Shown here piece by piece: positions 1 through 7,763 of a DNA stretch of 14,406 nucleotides. The notes beneath the pieces are model-generated. The model had not been told where the DNA came from. It was given only the letters and a program-made list of their open reading frames with translations, and ran no database searches. The DNA is taken from NCBI RefSeq assembly GCF_000186865.1, contig NW_008705574.1, positions 753,539-767,944 of the forward strand, given 5' to 3'. Made by a program: the position numbers and the translations under genes. The stretch is from Aureococcus anophagefferens (taxonomy: Eukaryota > Sar > Pelagophyceae > Pelagomonadales > Pelagomonadaceae). The first letter of the stretch is position 1. Every line of letters starts with the position of its first letter.

Positions 1-28
1 CTGTCTGAGCCCTCGAGCAGCGTGCACG

Positions 29-1345
29 ATGAGCGGCGGTGATCTCCCGCCGCACATCCAGGCGCTGGTCGACAAGGCGGCCAAGAAGATCGACAAGCTC
101 CTCAAAAAAAACACGGCGCTCCTCGAGGAGCAGGCGACGGCGGTGCGGACCATCGCCGACCTCGAGAAGGAGAACGCGACGCTGCGGCGCGACCGGGCGG
201 CGCTCGCCCAGGAGAAGGCGGCGCTGGAGCGCGACGTCGAGCGGCTGCAGCGCGCCGGCGAGCCGAAGCGGAAGCGCGCGCCCGCGAAGCCCGCGAGCGC
301 GAAGCCCGCGAGCGCCAAGCGCGGCGCGGCGCCCGCGGCGAGCGACGGCGGCGGCAAGCGGGCGGCGCCCGGCGGGGCCGCCGCGGCGAGCGACGGCGGC
401 GGCAAGCGGGCCCGGAGCCTCGCCGTCGCCGGCGCGAAGGCGGCGGCGCCGGCGGCGCTTCCGGCGCTCGCGATGGCCGCGGCGCTCGACGACGAGCTCG
501 ACGACCTCCTCGGCTCGTCCGACGACGACGACGCGCCGGGCGCGGGCGCGGGCCTCGACAAGGCCGCCGCGGACGCCGCCGCGCGGCGCCGCGCCGCGTC
601 GGCGCTACACGTCGTCGACCCCGCGCGCGGCATCGGCTCCATCGCTTCCGAGCTCGAGCGCCGGCGCGCGCTCCGCGACGAGGGCGCCGAGGGCGACCGG
701 TCCATGGCCGACGAGCAGCGCTTCGACGCCCCGACGCCGCCGCCGCTCGAGCTCGACCTCGGCGCCGCGCCGCGCGACGCCGCCGCGGCCCCCGCCGCGG
801 CCGCCGCGGCCTCCGCCGCGGCCGAGGCCGCGGAGACGCTCAAGGTCGCGGTCTGGGTCGCGCTCGGCCGCGACCGGGCCGCCGCGCTCAAGGACACGGG
901 CCACCGCCTCGCGCTCAAGGACGCGCGCCTCTACGCGCGGCACGTCCTCGCCCGGGACGCCGTCTCCGCCGCGGACCTCGGGCTCCTGGCGCCGCGGACG
1001 AAGCTCTGGCAGAAGCGGTGGGAGGCGAAGAAGGTCGCCGGGCGGAAGCAGGCGCCGCGGACCGACGAGGAGCGCAAGATGAAGCAGCGCCGCGACAACG
1101 CCGACGACCTCAGCGACGGCGTCCACTCGTGGGCGGCGGACGACGTCGTCCTCGAGGTCGCGGCGCGTTGTCGCGGCGGCGGCGACGCGGAGGCGCTCGC
1201 GCGGGTCCTCGCGGACCTCGGGCGCGTGGGCTTCGCGAACGCGGACCTGGCGGCGCCCCTCGCGGCCGCCGCGCTCTCCTGGGAGGGCTACGTCGCCGGT
1301 TTGAGCAAGAGCCGGCGCCAGGCGCTCGCGGCCGCGGAGCGCGGT
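29..1345 (+). CDS. Unrecognised coiled-coil, basic/acidic low-complexity protein region (5' part of a frame-broken gene)
   Basis: I do not recognise a family. The ATG at 29 opens a region with a heptad-rich coiled coil (about residues 11-76). A basic Lys/Arg/Ala/Pro stretch follows (about 78-130, with KRKR near 81 and KRAR near 126), then an acidic patch (DDELDDLLGSSDDDD, about 154-168). A more ordinary alpha-helical region follows, containing LWQKRWEAKK and ending near YVAGLSKSRRQALAAAERG. Coiled coil plus basic and acidic patches would suit a nuclear or scaffold protein, but that is inference. After about nt 1345 this frame turns into Arg/Pro/Ser-rich junk up to a stop at 1775-1777, while sensible coding continues in frame +1. 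No stop separates it from the downstream glycosyltransferase, which has no ATG of its own in this region. The two may therefore be one gene with a missing base in the G run near 1346-1350. Two genes, or an unseen intron, remain possible. Confidence 0.5.
333..411 (+). repeat. 31-bp perfect direct repeat in the basic linker
   Basis: A 31-bp sequence at 333-363 recurs exactly at 381-411, 48 bp later. It encodes the repeated peptide AASDGGGKRA in the basic linker of the first gene. The exact match, including third codon positions, points to recent local duplication rather than selection on the peptide alone. Confidence 0.8.
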
Positions 1346-2755
1346 GGGGGACCGCCCCGGACGCCGCGGCGCCGCTCGCGCTGGCCCTCGCCTTCTTCGC
1401 GCTCGGCGGCGGCGGCGACGCGGACGCGCTCCGGCGCGAGGCCGACCGGCGCGCCGCGGCGCCCGACGTCGCCGCGCTCCGAAAGCGCGTGGAAAACGCG
1501 GACGCGGCCGCCGCCTGGGCGCTCGCGCGCGTCGACCCGGGCGACGCGACGCTCGCCGCGGCGCGCGCGGCGGCCGCGGAGGCCCTCGCGCGATGGCCGG
1601 GCGACGCGCACGCCGCGGCCAAGGCGGCCTTTGTGTTGGCCGCGAGCGACGGCGAGGCCGCCGCCGGCGACGCGGCGCTCGCGTGGGCGCGGACGCTTCC
1701 CGACGCGACGCGCCTCGATCGACGCCTCCTCGTCGCCCTCGACGCCGCGCGGCGGCGGCCGCGCGCGACCTTCGTGAACCTGGACGCGTCGGCGGACCGC
1801 CGCGCGGCGATGCGCCGGCTCGGATTGGTGCACGGCGTCGCGCTCGAGCGCTTCGCCGCCAGGACGCCGGCGGACGTCGACGCGGCCGACGTCGCGACGC
1901 ACTGGGGCGAGGACGCGGCGCTGCTGAACGAGTTCTACGACGACCAGACCCGCGACGACCAGAAGAAGGCGTCGCTCCTGCGCGAAAAACTCAAAGCCGG
2001 GCGGCCCGCGGAGCTGTCGCCGACGGAGCGCGCGTGCGCGGCGTCGCACGTCGCCCTCTGGCGGCGCTGCCGGGACGGCGGCGCGCCGCTCGTCGTGCTC
2101 GAGGACGACGTCGTCCTCTGCGACGGCTTCGCCGAGCGGCTGCGGGCGACGGTCGAGCGGACGCCGATGGACGCGGATCTGGCGCTCCTCGGCTACTTCT
2201 TCCGCGAGGAGAAGGCCATGCTCGACGTGCCCCTGCAGACTCTGGAGGCGTTCCTCGTGCCCAAGTACTTCTGGGGCCTCCACGCGTACTGGCTGTCGCC
2301 CGGGGGCGCCGCGAAGCTCCTCCGGCGCCTGCCCGTGTGGAATTCAAATATTCAACTCGACTTCAATGTGAGCGTATGCGACAGTTTCGACGCAATCTCT
2401 TCGGCTGTGCTTCGAGAACTCGACGAGAGCAATCGATTCGTCCAAAAATCAGCCGAATCGACTTCGATTTGACCGAGCTAGAGAATTCTCAAGTTTGGTC
2501 AGGACCACCCAAACCAGTGGTTGAATTCCACACAGGCGCCTGCCCGTGGACTGCCCCGTGGACGTCTTCGTCGCCCGGAGTTTGCACGACGACGACCTCG
2601 TCGGCTACGCCGCCAAGCACAAGCTCGCGAAGCAGCGCACGGCGGACACGTCGACCGTGGAGCACACGCGCCGCGAGAACGCGGGCGTCGTCCACAACCC
2701 GAAGAAGGTCATCGACTTCGACCTCGCGGCCGACGCCGCGGCGCGCGTCTGCTAA
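1346..2755 (+). CDS. Glycosyltransferase family 25 domain, interrupted by an introner-like element
   Basis: GT25 enzymes transfer sugars in the secretory pathway (collagen galactosyltransferases) or in LPS synthesis. Visible signatures are FVNLDASADRR (from nt 1771), the LSPTERACAASHVALW block (from about 2014), and LVVLEDDVVLCDGF (from about 2089) with the acidic EDD that in this family coordinates metal and nucleotide sugar. YFWGLHAYWLSPGGAAKLL follows. The N-terminal part has an Ala/Leu-rich hydrophobic stretch (LALALAFFALGG, about 1375) and a TPR-like helical region. Coding is broken at 2325-2535 by the inserted element. Reading through it ends at a TGA at 2470-2472. Exact excision of 211 nt joins RRLP to VDCPVDVFVARS and runs on to TAA at 2753-2755. 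No ATG lies in this frame upstream of the GT signature, so the start probably comes from the coiled-coil region before it, across a frame break near 1345. The family call is firm; the gene model is not. Confidence 0.75.
2324..2337 (+). repeat. Left 14-bp direct repeat (target-site duplication) of the introner
   Basis: GGCGCCTGCCCGTG, identical to 2535-2548. Its last three bases (GTG) also form the start of the left terminal inverted repeat, so the true duplication could be 11 to 14 bp. Confidence 0.8.
2325..2535 (+). mobile_element. Introner-like short non-autonomous DNA element acting as an intron
   Basis: The GT25 frame is interrupted by about 197 bp of clearly different composition (46% GC by hand count, far below the flanks). 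A perfect 13-bp inverted repeat, GTGTGGAATTCAA, lies at its ends (2335-2347 and the complement at 2521-2533). GGCGCCTGCCCGTG occurs on both sides (2324-2337 and 2535-2548), as expected of a target-site duplication. The coordinates here are the unit whose removal leaves one repeat copy. It would be a GC-AG intron, with the GC donor in the duplicated target and the AG acceptor made of the element's last A plus the target's first G. A GT-AG alternative (2337-2535, 199 nt) also keeps frame but adds four residues (RLPV). Introners with one splice site co-opted from the duplicated target are described in Aureococcus and Micromonas. There is no internal ORF; a TCGATTCG/CGAATCGA pair could form an internal hairpin. 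Confidence 0.85.
2335..2533. repeat. 13-bp terminal inverted repeats of the introner
   Basis: GTGTGGAATTCAA at 2335-2347 is the exact reverse complement of TTGAATTCCACAC at 2521-2533. The match stops at 13 bp on the inner side. Confidence 0.85.
2535..2548 (+). repeat. Right 14-bp direct repeat (target-site duplication) of the introner
   Basis: GGCGCCTGCCCGTG, matching 2324-2337. Its first G completes the AG acceptor (A2534-G2535), and coding resumes at 2536 in the frame that gives the GT25 C-terminus. Confidence 0.8.
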
Positions 2756-5460
2756 GGGTCCTTAGGGTCGTCTTCCCCGTCGCCGTCGTCGTCGCGGACG
2801 AAGATGGCGTCGAACTGGTCGTCGCGGACCGGCGGCCGGTCGACGGCCGTCGCCGCGGCGCGCGCGGCGGACCGCACGGCCGCGAACGACGGCGGCGCGA
2901 GCGCGGGGTCCAGGTTCGCCGCCGTCTTGAGCACGTCGAGCGTGCGGCGGAAGAGGCGGATGAGGTCGCCGTGGTCCAGGCTCGTCGCGTCCTTGACCTG
3001 CGCCCACGCCGCGCCGTCGGCCCACGACTCCACGAGCCCGGCGGCCGCGTCGTCGAGGCGGCAACCCACGTCGCCGAGGCCGGCCTCGAACTGGAGGTCG
3101 CTCAGGGGCAGCACCGCGCGCTCGAAGAGCGCGTCCGTCGCGTCGCGGACCTTCGCGCTCGGGCCGTAGTCGACGAAGACGCCCCGCCGGTCGCCGATCT
3201 CGCACACAAAGGCCGAGAAGAGCGCCGCGACCTCCGCCGGGCCGCCGGTCGTCGCGACGTCGAGCGTGGCGTCGTCCAGGAGACACGTCGCCAGCAATAA
3301 TTCGTTGTCGCCGTTGACGCTCGCGACGAGGTCGCCGAGCGCCGTCGGCGCGCCGTCCTCGACGGCGCCGCAGCGCTCGAGGACGGCGACGAGCGTCTCG
3401 AAGCGCCGCCACGCCGCCGACGGCGGCCGCGGCGCGTCGGGCGCCGGGGGCTCCGCCGGCGGCCGCGGCGCCTCGTTCGCCGCCTTGAGCGCGCCGTAGG
3501 CCTCGAGCGCTTCTAGTTGTTTGTCCGGCGCGAGCCGGCTCACGGGCGACGCGAGCACGGCGCCCTGCGCGGCCCGGAGCGCGCGCCGCGCGTCCTCGAT
3601 TTCGCGGTCGTCGTCGAGTCCCTGCGCGGCCTCGAAGGCGTCGCAGGCGTCGCCCGCGGCCGATAATAGCACGGTGTAGTCGCGCAGGACGTGTTCGGCC
3701 AACCCCCCGCAGAGCGGCTCCTCCGGCGCCGTCCGACTTTTTCGGGGCCCGCGGTTCGCCAAATAGCTCCCGAAGCTCCGTTCGACGACAGCCCGGCAGC
3801 GCTCGAGGTCGCCGCCGCGGAGCAGCGCGCACGCGACGCCGTAGGACGGCGCGAACTTGGACGCGATGGGCAGCACGTCGCTCAGGAGCACGCGCCGCGC
3901 GAGGCCCGCGTCGCGGTCGCCGAACTTGCGGCCCCGCGCGACGACGACCGTGCCCGCGGCGTCCTTGCCGCGGCGGCCCGCGCGGCCGGCCATCTGCAGG
4001 AGCGCGGACGTCGTCAGGGGCTCCATGCCGTCGTCGCCGCGCTTGACCAAGGACGTCACGACCGTCGTCCGCGCCGGCAGGTTGACGCCCGCGGCGAGCG
4101 TCTCCGTCGCGAAGCAGGCCTTGACCAAACCGTCGCGGAAGAGCTCCTCTACCAGAGTCTTGTACTGCGGCAGCAGCCCCGCGTGGTGCGCCGCGACGCC
4201 TCGCGTGAGGAGGTCGACGCGCTCCCGCTCGCTGTCGAGGCGCGCGACGTCCTCGTTCTCCAGGGCCCAGGCGCGGATCCGCTTCCGCGCGAGCGTCTCC
4301 TCGTCGACGTTTAAGAGTTGCAGCGACCCGCAGTTCGCCGCCTCGTTCTCGCAGCCCTTGCGGCTGAAGACGAAGAAGATCGCCGGCAGGCGGTCGCGCT
4401 TTTGAAGATTCTTCAGGATCTCGCGGCTGGGCATGGCGCCCTCGTCGAACTTCCCCCCTCGGCGGTCGAATTTGTCGCGGCCGACGCGCTTCGGTTTTTC
4501 CCGCGGCTTGTCGAGCGCGGGGTTGAGCTGGAGCCGCTTCCGCGCGCGCGCGCGCGTGCCGCCCGAGCTCTTGGACGCGAGCCGCGTGCGCTCCCGCGCC
4601 TCCGTCTCCGACCCCGGGCCCACGTCCGCGCTCCGGAAGAGCGGCACGACCTCACCGCCGCCCGCGAACTCGTAGCGCAGCGGCACGGGGCGGAAGTCCG
4701 TCTCGACGACGTCCGTGGGCCCGTGGATCGACGCCATCCAGCCGGCGACGCTGCGCGCGTTGGACACGGTCGCGCTCAGCGCGACGATGCGCGCGGTCGC
4801 CGGGCAGCCGACGACGGACTCCTCCCAGACCGTGCCGCGCTGCGCGTCGTTCATGTAGTGGAACTCGTCGAAGACGACGGCGAAGACGTCTTTGGCGATC
4901 TCCGCGCGGCCCTCGTCGTCGTAGATCATGTTCCGGAAGACCTCTGTGGTCATGACGACGACGGCCGCGTCGCGGCGCACGCCCGAGTCGCCCGTGCTGA
5001 GGCCGACGCGGCCCGCGCCGAACTGCGCGCAAAAGTCGCCGAACTTCTGGTTGCTGAGCGCCTTGAGGGGCGTCGTGTAGAAGACGCGCTTGCCGACGCT
5101 CAGCGCGTAGGCGATGGCGAGCTCGCCCGCGACGGTCTTGCCGCTGCCCGTCGGCGCGCTCACGATGACGTTGCGGTCCGCGCGCAAACTCCGGAGCGCG
5201 TCGCGCTGGAAGGCGTCGAGCGGGAAGGGGAAGCAGGCGCCGTAGGCCGCGTCGGGCGCGTCGCCGGCGACGGCGAGCTCCGCCTTCAGCGCCGCGAGGG
5301 CCGCGGGCGTGCCGGCGCCGGCGGCGATCTTCGCGAGCGTCGCCTCGGGCCACGCCGCCTCGCCGTCGCCGCTGCGCAGTGCGACGCGCCGGCCGAGCAC
5401 GCGCGCCGGCCGCGCGAGGCTCGCGGCGCGGGCCGCGAGCAGCAGCATGGTTGCTTTCAT
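2752..5460 (-). CDS. ISE2/Ski2-like DExH-box RNA helicase
   Basis: Superfamily 2 RNA helicase of the Ski2/Mtr4 group (902 aa). In order: Q-like FPLDAFQ (79-85), motif I APTGSGKT (102-109), Ia TTPLKALSNQK (129-139), motif II DEFH (198-201), motif III SAT (229-231), a basic insertion (about 285-335), motif IV FVFSRKGCE (363-371), motif V ATETLAAGVNLPA (451-463) and motif VI QMAGRAGRRG (489-498). The C-terminus looks like a DSHCT domain, with the typical GDLIRLFRRTLDVLK helix. Overall arrangement and motifs resemble the plastid ISE2 type, which acts in organellar RNA processing. The start MKATMLLLAARAASLARPARVLG is Arg/Ala-rich without acidic residues, compatible with an organelle presequence; which organelle is unclear. 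The start is the first ATG in frame, with stops close upstream. Its TAG stop (2754-2752) overlaps the TAA of the convergent GT25 gene. Confidence 0.85.
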   Translation of the reverse strand: MKATMLLLAARAASLARPARVLGRRVALRSGDGEAAWPEATLAKIAAGAGTPAALAALKAELAVAGDAPDAAYGACFPFPLDAFQRDALRSLRADRNVIVSAPTGSGKTVAGELAIAYALSVGKRVFYTTPLKALSNQKFGDFCAQFGAGRVGLSTGDSGVRRDAAVVVMTTEVFRNMIYDDEGRAEIAKDVFAVVFDEFHYMNDAQRGTVWEESVVGCPATARIVALSATVSNARSVAGWMASIHGPTDVVETDFRPVPLRYEFAGGGEVVPLFRSADVGPGSETEARERTRLASKSSGGTRARARKRLQLNPALDKPREKPKRVGRDKFDRRGGKFDEGAMPSREILKNLQKRDRLPAIFFVFSRKGCENEAANCGSLQLLNVDEETLARKRIRAWALENEDVARLDSERERVDLLTRGVAAHHAGLLPQYKTLVEELFRDGLVKACFATETLAAGVNLPARTTVVTSLVKRGDDGMEPLTTSALLQMAGRAGRRGKDAAGTVVVARGRKFGDRDAGLARRVLLSDVLPIASKFAPSYGVACALLRGGDLERCRAVVERSFGSYLANRGPRKSRTAPEEPLCGGLAEHVLRDYTVLLSAAGDACDAFEAAQGLDDDREIEDARRALRAAQGAVLASPVSRLAPDKQLEALEAYGALKAANEAPRPPAEPPAPDAPRPPSAAWRRFETLVAVLERCGAVEDGAPTALGDLVASVNGDNELLLATCLLDDATLDVATTGGPAEVAALFSAFVCEIGDRRGVFVDYGPSAKVRDATDALFERAVLPLSDLQFEAGLGDVGCRLDDAAAGLVESWADGAAWAQVKDATSLDHGDLIRLFRRTLDVLKTAANLDPALAPPSFAAVRSAARAAATAVDRPPVRDDQFDAIFVRDDDGDGEDDPKDP

Positions 5461-5665
5461 TACTTAGCAGCGGCGCGTCAGGCTGGGCACATCGACTCTG
5501 CCACAAGCGTCAACGTCTCTTCACCATCTCTTCAACGTGGTTGCACTCGGCTCTCGACGGAGGGTTACCCGGGCGGACGAGGGCCGCCGCGGCGGCTGGC
5601 GCGGCGGCGGAGGTGGGGCGGTGGTGCGAGGTGCGCGGGCGCCGGGGTCGAGCAACCCGCGGCGG
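5461..5665. promoter_or_regulatory. 205-bp spacer: HMG gene 3' end and helicase 5' leader, with two tiny uORFs
   Basis: This spacer lies between two minus-strand genes, so it must hold the HMG gene's 3' UTR and the helicase promoter and leader. Reading on the minus strand, two minimal upstream ORFs precede the helicase ATG: ATG GTG AAG AGA CGT TGA (5527-5510) and ATG TGC CCA GCC TGA (5492-5478). Whether they lie in the mRNA depends on the unmapped transcription start. I see no TATA box or clear polyadenylation signal. Confidence 0.35.
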
Positions 5666-7519
5666 TCACTCCGCCGCCGCGGGCCCCTTGCGGCGCTTGA
5701 GCCAGTTGGAGATCTTCGTGTAGTAGTGCTTGAGGATCTCCTGGGACGGGCCGGTCTCGCCCCGCGCGTGGGCCTGGAGGTCCTGGTGCCACAGGTCCAG
5801 CGCGAACTGGCGCGCGAGCGCCTCGTGCGTCTTGCCGTTCAACACCAAGGCGTCGTCGTCGTCGGGCGCGACGTCCGCGAGGGACTTGCGGTCCTCGAGG
5901 AGGCGCCGCTGGTCCGCGGAGAAGTGGGCCGCCTTGGACAGATTGGAGTCGGCGCCGAGCGCGCCCAGGCGCCAGTCCGCGATCGCGTCGGGATCGTAAG
6001 ACCGCGGCCCCGCCGTCCGCCGCTTCTTCTTCGGGCCGCTGAAGCGCTTCAGGTTCCAGGCCTCGAAGCGCTTCGCGTACTGGAGCTTGAGGCGCGCCGA
6101 CTTGTCGCGGTACTCCTTCTTCACGGCGTCGTCCTCGGGCAGCGCGGACCACACGGCCTTCATCGCCCGGATCAATTCCGGCGGCGTCATGTCCGGGTGG
6201 CGCGCGCGGTACTCGTCCTTCAGGTCCCGCGCCCACATGTCCGGCGCCTTGGGGTAGGCCGTCGGCGGGGGCGGCGCGGCGTCGTCGTCGGAGGAGTTGG
6301 AGCCCGCGTCGCCGTCGTCGCCGGCCGCCGGCCGCGTCCGCTCGCGCTTCTGCTTCGACACCTCCTCGGCGTGGCGCGCGTCCCAGTCGGCGACGGCGAC
6401 CTTCCAGGCGTCGGCCTTGGCGCGGTAGGCGTCCTCGAGGGGCTGGCGCACGTCGTCGGGCAGCGCTTTAAAGGCCGCGAGGATCTTCCGCTCCAATTTC
6501 GTGTGCGGCAGCTCGGGGAACTTGGCGCGGAAGGCCTCGACGTTGAGGCGGCGCCACGTGTTGTAGGACGACATGGGCTTCGACGGCCGCTTCTCCTCCT
6601 CGGGCTCGTCGGCCGCCGCCGCGCCCGCCTTGGCGCCCTTGTCGCGCTTCTCGAGCTCCGCGAGCTCTTGACTCTCGTTCGCGGGCTTGCGGTGCTTGGC
6701 CTCCTTGTCGAGGCGCGCGGCCTGGGCGATGGCCGCCGGGTCGTTGCGGGGCACGTAGCCCTTGTAGACCTTGACGAGGTCCCACTTGGCCGCCCAGGCC
6801 TTTTCTTCCTCGAAGAATAAAGCGCTCGTGGTGGCGTACTCGTCCTCGTAGGGCTTGCGGGTGGCGTCGTCGAGCGCCTGGTACATGGCCGTGATGCGCT
6901 TGCGCACGACGGCCTCCTTCGTGCCCGGCGGGATGCGCTCGCGGGGCTTCGTGTCGCGGGACCACAAATCGTAGACCGTGAGGGGCCGCCGCGGCCGCTC
7001 CGCCTCCCAGGGGCTCTCGTCGCCGAACTTGGCGAGGTGCTGGCGCTTGGCGAACGCCTCGCGCTCGCCGCGGGCGGCCGTGACGTACTGGCGCCGGTCG
7101 CCGTCGCCCATGGCCTGCCAGTTGAGCCGCAGCTGCTCGTTGAGCTGGAGCCGCGTCAGCGACGGGTTTTCGCGCGCGACGGCGTCGCGGTTCGCGTCGC
7201 GGTAGCGGTCGTAGGCGCTGCTGGGCCGCAGGAACGCCGTCATGTCGCGGCTGTGGTCCGGCGCGTTCGACGCCGACTCGCTCCCGTCGTCGCGCGGCGA
7301 CGCGGCGCCGCTCGATGACGGCGCCGACTCCGGCGGCGGCGCCGCGGGCGCGGCCGCCCGCGGCGCGACGGCGTCGAGCGCCGCGTCGGCGGCGGCGGGC
7401 CGCGCCGCGGGGGGGCAGCCCTCGAAGACGTCGAAGAGCTCCACGAGCAGCTCCTCGCTCGACTCTTCCGTGGCGCCGCCGAAATCAAAGTCCAGCATGG
7501 GCTCCATGTCGAGATCCAT
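5666..7519 (-). CDS. Nuclear protein with four HMG boxes
   Basis: HMG boxes are L-shaped DNA-bending domains of chromatin and transcription proteins. Four divergent boxes are visible in 617 aa, at about 97-160 (LRPSSAYDRYRD), 177-246 (RRPLTVYDLWSRD), 311-380 (SKPMSSYNTWRR) and 418-489 (YPKAPDMWARDLKDEYR). Each keeps the aromatic/Trp core and a basic second half. The N-terminus (MDLDMEPMLDFDFGG, then EESSEELLVELFDVFEG) is acidic and hydrophobic like an activation domain. GPKKKRRTAG (about 495-504) is an SV40-type nuclear localisation signal. The C-terminus (about 505-610) is helical and unassigned. I chose the ATG at 7519 because it sits in a good context (CTCGCCATGG) and starts the ordered acidic region. 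The open frame continues to 7765, but that extension is Arg-rich and overlaps the start of the divergent gene. It could be a UBF-like architectural factor or a stramenopile-specific regulator; targets cannot be read from sequence. Confidence 0.85.
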   Translation of the reverse strand: MDLDMEPMLDFDFGGATEESSEELLVELFDVFEGCPPAARPAAADAALDAVAPRAAAPAAPPPESAPSSSGAASPRDDGSESASNAPDHSRDMTAFLRPSSAYDRYRDANRDAVARENPSLTRLQLNEQLRLNWQAMGDGDRRQYVTAARGEREAFAKRQHLAKFGDESPWEAERPRRPLTVYDLWSRDTKPRERIPPGTKEAVVRKRITAMYQALDDATRKPYEDEYATTSALFFEEEKAWAAKWDLVKVYKGYVPRNDPAAIAQAARLDKEAKHRKPANESQELAELEKRDKGAKAGAAAADEPEEEKRPSKPMSSYNTWRRLNVEAFRAKFPELPHTKLERKILAAFKALPDDVRQPLEDAYRAKADAWKVAVADWDARHAEEVSKQKRERTRPAAGDDGDAGSNSSDDDAAPPPPTAYPKAPDMWARDLKDEYRARHPDMTPPELIRAMKAVWSALPEDDAVKKEYRDKSARLKLQYAKRFEAWNLKRFSGPKKKRRTAGPRSYDPDAIADWRLGALGADSNLSKAAHFSADQRRLLEDRKSLADVAPDDDDALVLNGKTHEALARQFALDLWHQDLQAHARGETGPSQEILKHYYTKISNWLKRRKGPAAAE

Positions 7520-7763
7520 GGCGAGTTTCCGCGTCCGCGCGCCGCGGGCAGCTCGCGCGCGAGTGCTGCGGCTCCGCGAAGGCGGTACGAGGCCGAATTC
7601 ACGCCGTCGCCGCCGACGACGTTGCGACCGATGCGCCGCGTGTCCTCGGTTGAGCGATTTTGACACGAATCTCAATGTTTGTGGTAAGTGCAATGAAGCG
7701 TGCACCACCGACCCAGCCCATCCACCGCGCCATTGCCTTCGCAGGCGTCCCTCCCCCTCGACC
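7520..7763. promoter_or_regulatory. 244-bp divergent intergenic region (putative bidirectional promoter)
   Basis: It lies between the ATG of the HMG gene (minus) and of the first SCAR gene (plus), so both promoters and both 5' UTRs must fit within it. It is less GC-rich around 7655-7700. It contains a likely 5' UTR intron (7684-7744) and a short uORF, ATG at 7631 to TGA at 7661-7663, on the plus strand. No TATA box is seen. Confidence 0.55.
7684..7744 (+). other. Probable 61-nt 5' UTR intron of the first SCAR/WAVE gene
   Basis: GTAAGT at 7684-7689 is a consensus donor. The acceptor is a short pyrimidine-containing stretch ending GCCTTCGCAG at 7744, 19 nt before the ATG at 7764. Splicing does not add coding sequence: an ATG at 7675 would read out of frame with the SCAR protein, so the intron lies in the leader. 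Confidence 0.6.

Noticed and set aside
154..158. Direct call of a c-type cytochrome from CPACH in the PEBP-fused protein (positions given are residues)
   Set aside because: A single CXXCH in a secreted Cys-rich domain is weak, with no other cytochrome c features.
2338..2472. Reading the introner as the natural C-terminus of GT25
   Set aside because: Composition changes abruptly at the repeat, the true C-terminus resumes after 2535, and the inverted and direct repeats show an insertion.
1344..2765. Third-frame Arg-rich open frame over the GT25 gene
   Set aside because: Arg-rich shadow; the GT25 signatures lie in another frame.
3691..5700. Plus-strand open frames opposite the helicase
   Set aside because: These are shadows of the helicase; all conserved motifs are on the minus strand.
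7242..7763. Upstream extension of the first SCAR open frame into the HMG gene
   Set aside because: It is antisense to clear HMG coding sequence. The SCAR homology domain begins at the ATG at 7764, and a GTAAGT intron lies between.
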